From Planctomycetota bacterium (GTDB lineage: Bacteria; Planctomycetota; Phycisphaerae; Phycisphaerales; UBA1924): DNA of 64,000 nt. Shown one piece after another: positions 8,370 through 18,145 of the stretch; position 1 is the stretch's first letter; the number at the start of each line of letters is the position of its first letter. The stretch is taken from positions 1 through 64,000 of the forward strand of contig JAFEBP010000007.1 in the NCBI GenBank assembly GCA_018242605.1, read 5' to 3'. The translations under genes and the position numbers were made by a program. The notes under the pieces were generated by a model, which was given only the letters and a program-made list of their open reading frames with translations, made no database searches and was not told the DNA's origin.

Positions 8370-10439
8370 TCAGCGATCCGCAGGGTCGCCATCGGGGCCG
8401 GCCATCGCGATGTCTTCACCGCCGGAAGGCTTGACTCCCAAGTACGTCAGCGATCGCTCCATGATGCGACGAACGATCGGTCCGGCGGTCGCGGCTCCGT
8501 AATAGGTGTTCTTGGCGATCCGCTCCGGACCGGGATCATCAATCACAACGATCACGACCAGACGAGGTGCTTCCACAGGTCCGCCGGCGATGAAACTCGG
8601 CACGAACTGGTGCTGCAGATAGCCGATCGGCGGCACGGGCGGACGGGCGGTGCCGGACTTGCCGAACATGGTGTACCGCCACGGCGTCCCGTCCGGGGCC
8701 GTTTTCGCGTACTTGGATTCCATGCTTGAAGTGACCGCACGCATTGTTTCGCGAGTGAGCACCGCCATCCTCTCAGGCAGCACGCGATAGACCACGCCAT
8801 CCTCGAACCCATCCAGCCCCGACGCCGTCAGTCGAAGCCGAGGCAGTGTGCCCGCGAGCTCGCCTTGACGGCAGAACGCGGAGAACGCCCGGACCATCTG
8901 CAGAGGCGTGACAGCGACTTCGTTGCCGTAGGCGTTGCTCGTGTGCGTGAACACCGACCAGCGTGAGAGCGGAGTCACGATGCCGCTCGCCTCGCCGGAC
9001 AGCCCGATCGCGGTGGGCTTTCCGAAACCGAACCGCACGAGAGCATCGTGGAACTCCCGTTGGGTGAGCCGCTGCGCGCCCTTGATCATGCCGATGTTCG
9101 ATGAGTTGATCAGCACCTCTCTCCACGTCATCGTCGCGGCCTTGTGCACGTCGCTGATGGGTTTGCCGGTGGGCGTGATCCAACGACCGCCCTCGGTATC
9201 GAAGATCTCGTCCGGCCGAGCGCGTCCCAGGTCAGTGATCGTCGACCAGACGAACGGTTTGAACGTCGATCCCGGCTCGTACACGTCCTCAACACAGCGG
9301 TTTCGTCCCAGGCCCGGCGGCTTGGGCTGCCCCTTCTCGTCCAAGTCGGGCTTGAACAACTGGTAGCGGGCCCGGCTGTTGTACACCTCGTTCTTCTTCG
9401 CAGCGATCGCGCCACGCTTGGCCGCTTCTTCCTTCGTCATCGTCGGCAGCGGCACCAGACCTGTGACCGGTCGATAGACCTCGGTCATGGCGAGAATCTC
9501 GCCGGTATTCGGGTCCATCACGACCGCGCGGCCGCCTTGCGCATCGCACTCTTCAACACCCTTCTCCAGTTCCTCGTGCGTCATCCGCTGGATCTCTAGA
9601 TCCATGCTCAGCCGAACGTCCTTGCCGGGAACCGCACGCTGCATCTGCCCCACTTCGACCCACAAAGGCCGTCCCGAGGCGTCCCGTACGTAGCCGATCT
9701 TTCCCGGCTTGCCGCTCAGTTCCTTGTTCAGCCGGGCTTCGCTGCCGGTGATGTACTTCTCCTCACCGCCAACCTTGCCGACGATCGATGCGGCTTCTTC
9801 ACCGCCGGCGTATTCACGCACCGCACGCTTCTCCAGCGTCACGCCCACCAGTTTGTCGGCCTTCACCGCCGCTCGCACCGCGCTCGCTTGCTCGGGCGAC
9901 AGCGGATCGGAGAGTTTGAGGTACCGAATCGGACGCTTGGGCGCCGGCGGGCCGTACAACGGCGACGTTCCTTTGGCCAGTTCCGCCAACTCCTCCGGCG
10001 ACATCTCGTCCTCGTCGGGCTCTTCAGCGATCGGCTGGTCCTTCGATTCCGCCAAGATCGCGGCGCGACGGACATTTTCTTCCATCGCGAGCACGATCTT
10101 GCGCCCCAACGCGTCAGAATCACACCCCAGCGCCTTGGAAATCGAAACGATGGTCTTGTTGGGGTCCTTGACCATCGTGGGATCAAGAATCACCCGCTCC
10201 GCGAACCGGGTGGCGGAAAGCAACCGCCCACGCCGATCCGTGATGTCGCCCCGCAACGGAAGTTCTTTTGAACTGGAGACACGCGGCGTGATCTGCGCCA
10301 CCAGTTCGGCGCTCGGCCACAACTGGAGTTGGACGATTCGCCCCAGCACGACGAGGAACACCAGCGCAAGACCCCACGCCAGCGCCGTTGATACAACGCC
10401 AAAGCTCTTGCGTGGTTCGCCGGATGTCTGCGTATTCAT
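8370..10439 (-). CDS. ftsI: Division-type penicillin-binding protein 2 (FtsI/PbpB)
   Basis: 689-residue class B transpeptidase that cross-links septal peptidoglycan from the outer face of the inner membrane. A single anchor helix lies at ~14-36 (VVSTALAWGLALVFLVVLG). A dimerisation domain follows (LRGDITDRRGRLLS). The transpeptidase motifs are present: STFK near residue 391 (catalytic Ser), SSN near 446, and KSG near 594 in FGKSGTARPP. A negatively charged insertion (EEPDEDEMSPEELAELA) near 140-160 is unusual. No PASTA domain is seen. Its start overlaps the stop of the FtsL-like gene by 4 nt (ATGA), indicating translational coupling. Confidence 0.95.
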   Translation of the reverse strand: MNTQTSGEPRKSFGVVSTALAWGLALVFLVVLGRIVQLQLWPSAELVAQITPRVSSSKELPLRGDITDRRGRLLSATRFAERVILDPTMVKDPNKTIVSISKALGCDSDALGRKIVLAMEENVRRAAILAESKDQPIAEEPDEDEMSPEELAELAKGTSPLYGPPAPKRPIRYLKLSDPLSPEQASAVRAAVKADKLVGVTLEKRAVREYAGGEEAASIVGKVGGEEKYITGSEARLNKELSGKPGKIGYVRDASGRPLWVEVGQMQRAVPGKDVRLSMDLEIQRMTHEELEKGVEECDAQGGRAVVMDPNTGEILAMTEVYRPVTGLVPLPTMTKEEAAKRGAIAAKKNEVYNSRARYQLFKPDLDEKGQPKPPGLGRNRCVEDVYEPGSTFKPFVWSTITDLGRARPDEIFDTEGGRWITPTGKPISDVHKAATMTWREVLINSSNIGMIKGAQRLTQREFHDALVRFGFGKPTAIGLSGEASGIVTPLSRWSVFTHTSNAYGNEVAVTPLQMVRAFSAFCRQGELAGTLPRLRLTASGLDGFEDGVVYRVLPERMAVLTRETMRAVTSSMESKYAKTAPDGTPWRYTMFGKSGTARPPVPPIGYLQHQFVPSFIAGGPVEAPRLVVIVVIDDPGPERIAKNTYYGAATAGPIVRRIMERSLTYLGVKPSGGEDIAMAGPDGDPADR

Positions 10440-10927
10440 GGGCGTGGCGGCTTGGGGGGTTGATTCGTGGCGACCCGAGCGGGCGAGTCCGGGCGTGTCT
10501 TTGGCTTATCCGAGGGCTTGGGCTTGTTCGCGTCCGCGGGCTTCGCCGCGGACTTAACCTTCCCGGTGGCGGGCTTTGCCCCGGGCTTCGCCTTGGACTT
10601 GGAATCGCCGGGCTTGGGCGGTCCGACCAGCGTGTCGGAGCCGGCGAGAGCCAGTTCCGTCAACCCGGCGGCCCCGTAAGGCAGGATGGGATGCAGCGGC
10701 CCGATATCGGCGCACATCTGCTCGATCTGCGGTGGCGTGATCCGCTCGGCGATCCTCGCCCGCAGCAGCCAGAGCTTTTCGTCCTGCCTATTGATGCGCA
10801 GCTGCGCCTGGGTGAGTTCACTCAGTGCCTGGATGCGGTTGTGCCGTAGCGACAGCAGCCAGGAGCCGCACAGTCCCACACTTAGCACCAGAACTGTCAG
10901 CTTCCAGAACAAGGCGAATCTCCGCAA
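10436..10927 (-). CDS. FtsL-like single-pass division protein
   Basis: 163 residues. A short cytoplasmic start (MRRFALFWK) is followed by one transmembrane helix (LTVLVLSVGLCGSWLLSL). Next comes an amphipathic coiled-coil-like stretch (IQALSELTQAQLRINRQDEKLWLLRARI) and then a long Lys/Pro/Ala-rich tail. Topology, size of the core and position directly before ftsI all match FtsL, although FtsL sequences are too variable for proof. FtsL pairs with FtsB/FtsQ and activates the septal synthase. The Lys/Pro-rich tail of about 65 residues is not usual in FtsL and would lie outside the cytoplasm if topology is N-in. Confidence 0.7.
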   Translation of the reverse strand: MRRFALFWKLTVLVLSVGLCGSWLLSLRHNRIQALSELTQAQLRINRQDEKLWLLRARIAERITPPQIEQMCADIGPLHPILPYGAAGLTELALAGSDTLVGPPKPGDSKSKAKPGAKPATGKVKSAAKPADANKPKPSDKPKTRPDSPARVATNQPPKPPRP

Positions 10928-10996
10928 TCACACGCGACCAAAGCTTTGGCCGTTCGCTCTGCCCGACGCACCTTCTCTCCAAAGCGCGTCGGCACT

Positions 10997-11893
10997 TCAC
11001 AGCGACGAGGGGATCTTGAGTTCCAAACCGAGCGGCAGGTTGTCGACATCCTTGATCACGCCGCGGTTCAACTCGGCGATTTCGTCCGCCCGGGCAGGGC
11101 TACCCAACTGGCGGCGAGCGATGTCGGACAAAGTGTCGCCCTTCTGGACCTTGTACGCGGCGTTCTTGACGTTCTTTGCCGCCTTCGCGTTGGTCGTGCC
11201 GGGCTTTGGGGCCTCTGCCTTCGCAACGACCGGCTCGGGGGGGAGTTTGGAGGTCGAGGGCTTTGCCTTTCCGGGTGCCGCCGTCTCTGCCAACGGGATA
11301 ACGAGCTTGGAACCGACCTTTACCGCGCCGTTCGGCGTGAACGCCTTGGGATTGGCATCGACAATCCGCTTCCACTGCATCCCGTCGCCCAGGAACTGCT
11401 TGGCGATCTTGTACGCCGAGTCGCCTTCGGCGACGGTGTAGGTCTTGCCCGACACCACCGGTGCGGCCGGAGCATCGTCAGCCCACGGTGAGGTCTCATG
11501 AACGGTCGACACAAGAGGCTTGGCGTTGTTAGGGAACTGGATGTTGCTCCCGTTCACTTCACCGCCGCGGCTCTTGATCTCTTCGATCAGCTGCCTGTGG
11601 CCGGATTCTCCGGACACCCGGGGGGTCAGCTGCGAAATAGTCACGGGATCGCCGCCCTTCGTTTCGCTGGCGACCTCCACCGGGCTGGGCGAGAGTGAAG
11701 GGTTGGAACGGGGCTCTGCCACCTTGGTGGGCGGTGGCGCAGGCGGAACTGCCGGAGCCATCTGGGGCTGGGCCCCCACTTCGGTCACGAGCTTGGGCCT
11801 GCGCTGGGTGGCAAGGTGGTCACTGATCAGCACGGCGATGCCGAGCACCAGCGTGACGCCGACAATGAGCGCGAGTTTGAGTTCTCTGGTCAC
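10997..11893 (-). CDS. Membrane-anchored protein with two LysM domains
   Basis: 298 residues. An N-terminal anchor helix (LKLALIVGVTLVLGIAVLIS) is followed by a Pro-rich spacer. Two LysM peptidoglycan-binding modules are visible: residues ~150-200 (KTYTVAEGDSAYKIAKQFLG ... SKLVIP) and ~245-298 (AAYKVQKGDTLSDIARRQLG ... LELKIPSSL). They are joined by an Ala/Pro/Lys-rich linker. The start is a GTG at 11893 with AAGGA upstream. No catalytic domain is present, so it probably anchors or positions cell-wall machinery. It sits between rsmH and the FtsL-like gene on the same strand, which points to a role in division or wall synthesis. Confidence 0.88.
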   Translation of the reverse strand: MTRELKLALIVGVTLVLGIAVLISDHLATQRRPKLVTEVGAQPQMAPAVPPAPPPTKVAEPRSNPSLSPSPVEVASETKGGDPVTISQLTPRVSGESGHRQLIEEIKSRGGEVNGSNIQFPNNAKPLVSTVHETSPWADDAPAAPVVSGKTYTVAEGDSAYKIAKQFLGDGMQWKRIVDANPKAFTPNGAVKVGSKLVIPLAETAAPGKAKPSTSKLPPEPVVAKAEAPKPGTTNAKAAKNVKNAAYKVQKGDTLSDIARRQLGSPARADEIAELNRGVIKDVDNLPLGLELKIPSSL

Positions 11894-12036
11894 GTTATCT
11901 GCATCCTTGCAATACCCGCGGGCGTGCCGCGGCGTGAATCGTTCGCTGAGTCACCTGCCTGGGCCTCCGTGCCTGGGCTGAACCAGTGACCGCGACATGC
12001 GGTAGTCGGGGTGGGGCCAACCCCCGCATAGGTCAA

Positions 12037-13002
12037 TCATACCTCGATTTTCTCAGTCGTCATGTCCGTTTTCATGGTCCCGAATCGAATCACCCGAAGT
12101 TTTGCCGACCTGGCCCTGGGGTTCATCGACACCCCCTGCTCGTCCGCGGCGACATGTCCATCGGACACGTCCGCTGCTCCCGCGGCGATCAGCTCCGCGA
12201 AAGCCCGCTTGACCGGACGATCCTCAAGCGAGTGGAAGGCGATGAAGCCAATGGTCGCACCGGGGTTGAGGAAGTCGCCGGCGACACCACGCAATAGTCT
12301 CTTGCCATCGGCCACAATTGCCGCCAAGAGTGCCGCGAGGCTCCCGATCTCGTCGTTCACCGCGATTCGAAGGGCCTGAAAAGTCTTTGTAGCCGGGTCA
12401 ATCCCTGATCCGGACGCGGCGGCGGCGGATCGGACAATCTCCGCCAGCCGCGCGGTAGTCTTTATCGGCCCCCTCGTGCGCTCCTGAACAATCTTTCTGG
12501 CGATCCGTCCGGCGGCCCTGTCTTCCCCGAACTCCGCGATCAGCTTTGCCAAGTCGCGTTCCGACAAACTCGCCACCAGATCCGCTGCCGTCAGCGGCCC
12601 GGAAGGGTCCATCCGCATGTCCAGCGGACCATCGTGCATGAACGAAAAGCCCCGCTCGGGGTTGTCCACGTGCGGGGAGGCAAAGCCAAGGTCGGCCAGC
12701 AGGGAATCGGCCTTCAACCCCGTCTCTGCCATCCGCCGCGGCGCGTCGGCGAAGTTTCCACGGAACGACACCACCCGCACCCCCGGACACCGCTCTTGGA
12801 CATTCCTCTGGGCCACTTCCAGGTTGGAAGGGTCCAGATCGTTGAGTACGACGGTGCCGGTCGGTCCCAACAGCACCGCTGCCGCGGCGGCATGCCCGCC
12901 CAGCCCGGCCGTGCAATCCACGTACACCGAACCCGGACGGATCGCCAGCAGCCGCAGCGACTCTTCGGCCAGAACGGGAATATGGGAGGGCTTGATAGTC
13001 AC
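12037..13002 (-). CDS. rsmH: 16S rRNA (cytosine-1402 N4)-methyltransferase
   Basis: 321-residue SAM-dependent enzyme (MraW) that N4-methylates C1402 in the ribosomal P-site. The protein opens with SHIPVLAEESLRLL and the SAM motif VDCTAGLGGHAAA. It contains LADLGFASPHVDNPERGFSF and LDMRMDPSGPLTA, which are family hallmarks (Ser/Asp before PERGFSF). The C-terminus has IGFIAFHSLEDRPVKRAF. Length is normal (~310). The GTG at 13002 places the conserved HIPVL near the start. As in many bacteria it heads the division/cell-wall cluster; here a LysM gene separates it from ftsL-ftsI. It is divergent from the ABC ATPase gene. Confidence 0.96.
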   Translation of the reverse strand: MTIKPSHIPVLAEESLRLLAIRPGSVYVDCTAGLGGHAAAAAVLLGPTGTVVLNDLDPSNLEVAQRNVQERCPGVRVVSFRGNFADAPRRMAETGLKADSLLADLGFASPHVDNPERGFSFMHDGPLDMRMDPSGPLTAADLVASLSERDLAKLIAEFGEDRAAGRIARKIVQERTRGPIKTTARLAEIVRSAAAASGSGIDPATKTFQALRIAVNDEIGSLAALLAAIVADGKRLLRGVAGDFLNPGATIGFIAFHSLEDRPVKRAFAELIAAGAADVSDGHVAADEQGVSMNPRARSAKLRVIRFGTMKTDMTTEKIEV

Positions 13003-13153
13003 CTGGGTACACGGATTGAGGGCTGTCAGCCACGGGCGCGCCGTCGCCGGGGCGTGGCCGGATGCTAGGTACTGACATCAACCGGGTTCCCGGCCCTTAA
13101 CGCGCCGAGTGGGGCGCATTTCGGCGGGGTCCCAAGACGTACACTCTCGCCCC

Positions 13154-14794
13154 GTGGCAAGCTCATCAAACATCCTGATCGACGCACGCAACATCAGCAA
13201 GCGGTTCGGCATCACTCAGGCCTTGGACAATGTCTCCGTCGCCTTCTTCAAGGGCGAGGTCCACGCGTTGATGGGCGAGAACGGCGCGGGCAAGAGTACC
13301 TTGGGCAAGACTATTGCCGGTCTCCATAAGCCGGATACCGGGAGCATCACCATCGACGGTGTGCCGCTGATCCCCGGGAACATCGACCACGCCTTTGAGT
13401 TGGGCGTGCGCCTTGTGCATCAGGAACTGGCCCAATGCCCCAACTTGAGCGTGGCCGAGAATCTCTGCCTGCACGACATGCCGACATCGGCGCTCGGCCT
13501 GATCGACCGGCGCGCGATGAACGAACGCGCCGCGCGGCTCGTCCACGTGCTCGATCCCTCCATCGACGTGCAGGCACCGTTGGGAGAACTTTCCCCCGGC
13601 CGTCGGCAGATCTGCCAGATCGCGTCGGCCCTCGACACCGCCGACGCCCGCGGCGGCGGCGGTCCGCGGTGCATCGTGCTGGATGAGCCCACAAGTTCGC
13701 TCTCCGTGGCGGAAGCCGATCGCCTGCTGGAGATCACCCGCTCGCTGGCGAACAAGGGGCTGACGATGATCTACGTCAGCCACCGGATGGGCGAGATCTT
13801 CCAGGTCTGCGACCGTGTGACCGTGCTCCGCGACGGCAAGTTTGTCGCGACCAATGTCGTCAAGGAGATCGATGAGCCCACGCTCGTGGAGCAGATGATC
13901 GGTCGCCGCCTGCAAACCGCCGGCACGGGCGAGTTCACCAAACGCAGCGCACCCGGAACCGCCACGCCCGAGTCGGCCCATAGCCCGGAAGAGGGAGGCA
14001 TCAAGGCCATGGCGGCCGACCAGGGACACCATCATCTGGGTGGTGTCGTGCTCGAGGTTCGGGGTGTCAGCTCTCCCAAGAAACTCAGCAACGTCTCCCT
14101 TAACGTGCGTGCGGGCGAAGTTGTGGGCATCGGCGGCCTCGTCGGTTGCGGACGATCCGAACTGCTCAACGCGATCTTCGGGCTCGACCCCGCATCCGAC
14201 GGCAACGTGACGGTTGCAGGCCAACTCGTGGACCGCTCGTCGCCACGAGATTGCATCGACAAGGGCGTGGGGTATGTGCCCGAAGACCGCCGCAACCAGG
14301 GCTTGTTCTTCCAGATGGGCATTGACGAGAACATCTTGATGCCGTTCATGTCGCGGCTAGCGAGGATGCTCGGCATCCGCAACGGCGGCGCGGAACGCTC
14401 ACTGGTGTCCAAGAGAATCGTTGACTTCCAAGTCAAGACGGCGGGCCCCAAGGCCGTCCCCGGGTCCCTTTCGGGCGGCAATCAGCAGAAGCTGCTGATC
14501 GCCCGCTGGATGAGCGACACCACCCGCGTGCTCCTGCTTGATGAACCCACCCGAGGCATCGATGTGGGCACCAAGGCCGAAGTCTACAAGCTTGTCCGCA
14601 AAGCCGCCGACCGCGGCGCGGCGGTGCTGCTGGTCTCCAGCGAGATGCCCGAGCTGCTCGCGCTCTCGGACCGCGTGCTCGTCATGTGCGCCGGTCGCAT
14701 CACCGGAGAACTGACCGGCGAAGCGATGACGCAGGCCAATATCCTGCGTCTGGCGACAGCGGACGACGCACGCAAGGGCGGCGTGGCGGCCTAA
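13154..14794 (+). CDS. Sugar-type ABC transporter ATPase (RbsA/MglA-like), two NBDs
   Basis: 546 residues with two fused nucleotide-binding domains, the layout of ribose/galactose/xylose importers. NBD1 has Walker A GENGAGKST, signature LSPGRRQ, Walker B CIVLDEPTSS. NBD2 has the usual degenerate P-loop GLVGCGRSE, signature LSGGNQQK, Walker B VLLLDEPTRGID. The GTG at 13154 was preferred to an upstream GTG because the domain begins just after it. The linker between NBDs (around residues 255-300) is longer than usual and ends in a short His cluster (GHHHLGG). No permease or binding-protein gene is adjacent within the window, so the partner genes must lie elsewhere. Confidence 0.9.
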   Translation: MASSSNILIDARNISKRFGITQALDNVSVAFFKGEVHALMGENGAGKSTLGKTIAGLHKPDTGSITIDGVPLIPGNIDHAFELGVRLVHQELAQCPNLSVAENLCLHDMPTSALGLIDRRAMNERAARLVHVLDPSIDVQAPLGELSPGRRQICQIASALDTADARGGGGPRCIVLDEPTSSLSVAEADRLLEITRSLANKGLTMIYVSHRMGEIFQVCDRVTVLRDGKFVATNVVKEIDEPTLVEQMIGRRLQTAGTGEFTKRSAPGTATPESAHSPEEGGIKAMAADQGHHHLGGVVLEVRGVSSPKKLSNVSLNVRAGEVVGIGGLVGCGRSELLNAIFGLDPASDGNVTVAGQLVDRSSPRDCIDKGVGYVPEDRRNQGLFFQMGIDENILMPFMSRLARMLGIRNGGAERSLVSKRIVDFQVKTAGPKAVPGSLSGGNQQKLLIARWMSDTTRVLLLDEPTRGIDVGTKAEVYKLVRKAADRGAAVLLVSSEMPELLALSDRVLVMCAGRITGELTGEAMTQANILRLATADDARKGGVAA

Positions 14795-14800
14795 GCCCGC

Positions 14801-17800
14801 TTATTTCCGCTTGGCAGCGAACACACCGTTGGGCTGAACGAACATTACCTGGGTCGCGGCGTTGCCCTCGACCGTGAACTTCACGGAGAAGCCCGTGAGG
14901 CCCTTGAGGTTGAACGAGTCGTCACGCTGGGGGATCAAGTCGTACGGGGGCTGCCCCGGCACTTTCGCCACGAGCGTGTTGCCCTTGAGCGAGAACGAAA
15001 TCGTCTGCGGCCCCAGTTGGTAATCGCCCACGAACCGGCCCAGGTACACCGGATCACTCAAACGGCTGTCGCCCTTTTTCGTGAAGACGATCGGCTTCAC
15101 GGTGGGGTCCATCAGCATCTCGACCGCGTCGATCTCCCCAGCGGTGTTGGTGCGGAACTGCAGTTGCTGATCTTCAAAGGTCGGGTCAGCGGGGTTCTTG
15201 CCGCACACGTACGTGTCGTAGTGCCAGTGCTCCATCGGCGCCGAGATGCGGTTGTACGACATCGTCATGCCGGCGCCGCCCCCGCCGCTCTCGATCGTCA
15301 GTACGCCGTACGCGGGGTGCTCGTACTCGCCCAGGTAATCCGCGGCTTGATGGGAGGGAGACGTGCCCTGCTTGCGGGTCGCGGCCTTGTTGGCCTTGCC
15401 CTCTTTCTCCATCTTGTCGGCGATTGATTTTTTCGCGAGCGCCGCGCCGCTCCAATCCTTGCGTTCCCCGCCCAGCAGGCGGTCCAACGCGTGATAGGTC
15501 GCGAGAATGGGCAGCGGCGAGCCGTTCATGTTGGTGAGCGCCACGATGCCGATGTGCTCGTTGGGCAACAGCGTCACCTGCGCCGAGAAGCCGTCGATGT
15601 TGCCCCCGTGCTCCACCATCAGCTTGCCCCGGTACGCTGAGACGAACCATCCCATCGCGTAGCCGATGCGGATCACCTCGGGATCGGTGCTCTCGCTGGG
15701 CATGATCATCTGCGGACGGTGAATTTCCGCCAGCGTGGTGGGGCTGATGATCTGCTGGCCGTTGAACTTGCCGTTCTCCAGGTGCACCCGCACCCATTTG
15801 GCCATGTCTGCCACGCTCGCGTTGATCGAGCCCGCGGGCCCCATCTGAGATATGTCACGGAACGGCATCTTGCGCATCGCCCCGTCACGCTTTTCGTACG
15901 GGTACGCGAAGTCCGGGGCCGCCTGCATGTCCGTCACGGAGAAATCCGCGCCGTTCATGCCCAGTGGCTTGAAGATCCGCTCGCGGACGTTGTCTTCCCA
16001 ACTCTTGCCCGAAATCTGCTCGGAAAGGTAACCGGCCGTCAGGAACATCAGGTTGTTGTACTGCCAGGACTCGCGCAGTTCCTTGCTGGGCTCCAGGAAC
16101 GCCAGGCGCGACACCATCTGCGGGCGGGTCAGCGTCGAGTTGTACCACATCAGATCGTGGCGGGGAAGGCCGGATCGGTGCGTCACCATGTCGCGGACCG
16201 TGAGCCGCTCGGTCGCGACCGGGTCCGCGAGTTTGAAGCCGGGGATCAAGTCACGCACCGGTTTGTCCCACTCGAGCTTGCCGTCGTCCACCATCGTGCC
16301 CAGCACGAACGTCGTGAAGGCCTTGGTGGATGATCCGATCGCGAAAAGCGTGTTTTCGGTCACCGGCGTCTTGCTGTCGAGATCTCGCACGCCAGCGCTC
16401 GTGGTCAGGACCACCGAGCCGTCCTTGACGATCGCCATTGCGAAACCCGGAACTTCCCACGCCGCACGCGCCTCATCGGCCCACGACGCGAAATCACCCA
16501 ACGCATCGGTCGAGGCTTTCGTCACATCCTCCACGAACGCGAGTTTGAACGGGAACTTCTGACCGCCCTGCGTGAAGTCGCCAGACACCGTCTCGCCCTT
16601 GATGACGCCCTTGAACGTCGGGTCGCCGGGCACGCCGTCGATCTTAAACGAAAGGTCGGAACCGTTGATGACAATGTCTTTGAGGGCCAGGCCCTTGGCG
16701 TTCTGATCCGGGATGTCCACCGTGCCCGAGATCGTCCCGTCGAGGTTGTTCGTGAACTCCAGCTTCACGTTCAGCTTGGCGCCCGGAAGTTCAATCGCGC
16801 CGTTCCAATGGTCAGGGCCGGTGGGCACGGACGGTGCCGCCGACGAGTGGGGAGCGGGAGCCGACACAACCGCCGCGGGCTGGATTGTCGTACCCGTCGC
16901 GTTCGTCACCGGCGCCGGGGTGGCGATTGATACCGACACCGGCGCCGTCGCGGCCACCGCCGGCTGCGAAGGGTTCACGAAATGCAGCGAGAACGGGAAC
17001 GAAGCGCCAAAGTGGACAAAGGTGCCCACCACACCTGTGCCGTCCGTCGTGATGGTGCCGCTGAAATGAGGGTCACCAGGAACATCCTGGATGCCGAAGT
17101 TGACGGTCGACCCGTCGATCGTCACGCCCGTCAGCGGCAGATCAAAGGTCCCCTGATCCGCGACCGTGATGTCGCCCGAGATCGTCTCATCACTGTGCGA
17201 GAAGAAATCCAGCTGGATCGACACGGGCTGGTTGGGAATCTCGATCTTGCCTTCCCACCGATCCGCGATCACCACGCTCGATGCCGCGTCACTGCCCTGG
17301 GGCGTGGACTCCGCCGCGGGGGCCGCTGCGACCGACGTTGAACTCTGCGTCCCGCCGTTGGGGTCAACGAACGTCAGCACGAACGGGGCCTGCTTTTCGC
17401 CCTGCGTGTACTGGCCGGTCACGGTCGAACCGTCTTCGCCGATTCGACCGACAAACCGGGGCGACCCCGGGATGCCCGGCACCGCGAAAGAAAGATCGCT
17501 ACCGGAGATTGTGAACCGCTCGAGGGCAAGGCCGCTCACGTTCTGCCCGGGGATCGACATCTGGCCGGTCACGGTACCGTCGGAGTTGTTCTGGAACGTC
17601 AGTTCCACACCGATGGGCGCCCCCGGAGCGTTGATGGTCCCGGTCCAGCGGTCGGGAGTCCCCACGGGAGTTACCGCGGGCATCACCGCGGCGCTCGCCA
17701 CCGGGGTCGGCGCGGGCTGCACGGCCGTCGCCGGTGCCGCGTAAGGCGCCTCCGGCGCGGGCTTCTCGCTCCACTTCACCTCGAAGTTGTGGTGCGCGCC

Positions 17801-18145
17801 GTTCTCGGAGTACGTTCCGCTGATCGAAACGCCGTCGTTGGAGATCGTGCCCTTGAACGTCGGGTTCCCGGGCAAATCCTTGATATTGAAATACAAGGTG
17901 TTGCCGACGATGGCGACGTTTTCGAGCGGCTGGTGCTCGGTTTCGCCCAGGCTGATCTCGCCCAGGATCGTGTCGTTGAAGCCGGCTTCGAACTTCAGGT
18001 GTATCTGCACCCGCTCGCCGTGGAGTACCACAAACCCATCCCAATACTCGGCTCCGGCCTCCGGTGTATCCGCGCGGAGCGCGGTGGGGACGCAGGCCAG
18101 GGCAGCGATGGACGCGGCGGAAAGAGTGACAAATATGCGATTCAT
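14801..18145 (-). CDS. Large exported serine hydrolase: four N-terminal repeats plus beta-lactamase-type domain
   Basis: 1114 residues with a signal peptide (MNRIFVTLSAASIAALACVP, cleavage near LRADTPEA). Four homologous ~95-residue modules follow, each opening with a W-x-G strand and ending with a P-G-x-P-x-F-x-G-x-I motif; they start near YWDGFVV, DRWTGTI, DRWEGKI and DHWNGAI. They are separated by Ala/Pro/Thr-rich linkers. The C-terminal half is a class C beta-lactamase/DD-peptidase-like esterase domain with SxxK (SSTK), YxN (YNN) and HGG (VEHGGNIDG) motifs. A lipocalin-like tail (DUF3471-type) ends the protein. Substrate unknown. It converges on the ABC ATPase gene with a 6-bp gap. Confidence 0.88.
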   Translation of the reverse strand: MNRIFVTLSAASIAALACVPTALRADTPEAGAEYWDGFVVLHGERVQIHLKFEAGFNDTILGEISLGETEHQPLENVAIVGNTLYFNIKDLPGNPTFKGTISNDGVSISGTYSENGAHHNFEVKWSEKPAPEAPYAAPATAVQPAPTPVASAAVMPAVTPVGTPDRWTGTINAPGAPIGVELTFQNNSDGTVTGQMSIPGQNVSGLALERFTISGSDLSFAVPGIPGSPRFVGRIGEDGSTVTGQYTQGEKQAPFVLTFVDPNGGTQSSTSVAAAPAAESTPQGSDAASSVVIADRWEGKIEIPNQPVSIQLDFFSHSDETISGDITVADQGTFDLPLTGVTIDGSTVNFGIQDVPGDPHFSGTITTDGTGVVGTFVHFGASFPFSLHFVNPSQPAVAATAPVSVSIATPAPVTNATGTTIQPAAVVSAPAPHSSAAPSVPTGPDHWNGAIELPGAKLNVKLEFTNNLDGTISGTVDIPDQNAKGLALKDIVINGSDLSFKIDGVPGDPTFKGVIKGETVSGDFTQGGQKFPFKLAFVEDVTKASTDALGDFASWADEARAAWEVPGFAMAIVKDGSVVLTTSAGVRDLDSKTPVTENTLFAIGSSTKAFTTFVLGTMVDDGKLEWDKPVRDLIPGFKLADPVATERLTVRDMVTHRSGLPRHDLMWYNSTLTRPQMVSRLAFLEPSKELRESWQYNNLMFLTAGYLSEQISGKSWEDNVRERIFKPLGMNGADFSVTDMQAAPDFAYPYEKRDGAMRKMPFRDISQMGPAGSINASVADMAKWVRVHLENGKFNGQQIISPTTLAEIHRPQMIMPSESTDPEVIRIGYAMGWFVSAYRGKLMVEHGGNIDGFSAQVTLLPNEHIGIVALTNMNGSPLPILATYHALDRLLGGERKDWSGAALAKKSIADKMEKEGKANKAATRKQGTSPSHQAADYLGEYEHPAYGVLTIESGGGGAGMTMSYNRISAPMEHWHYDTYVCGKNPADPTFEDQQLQFRTNTAGEIDAVEMLMDPTVKPIVFTKKGDSRLSDPVYLGRFVGDYQLGPQTISFSLKGNTLVAKVPGQPPYDLIPQRDDSFNLKGLTGFSVKFTVEGNAATQVMFVQPNGVFAAKRK

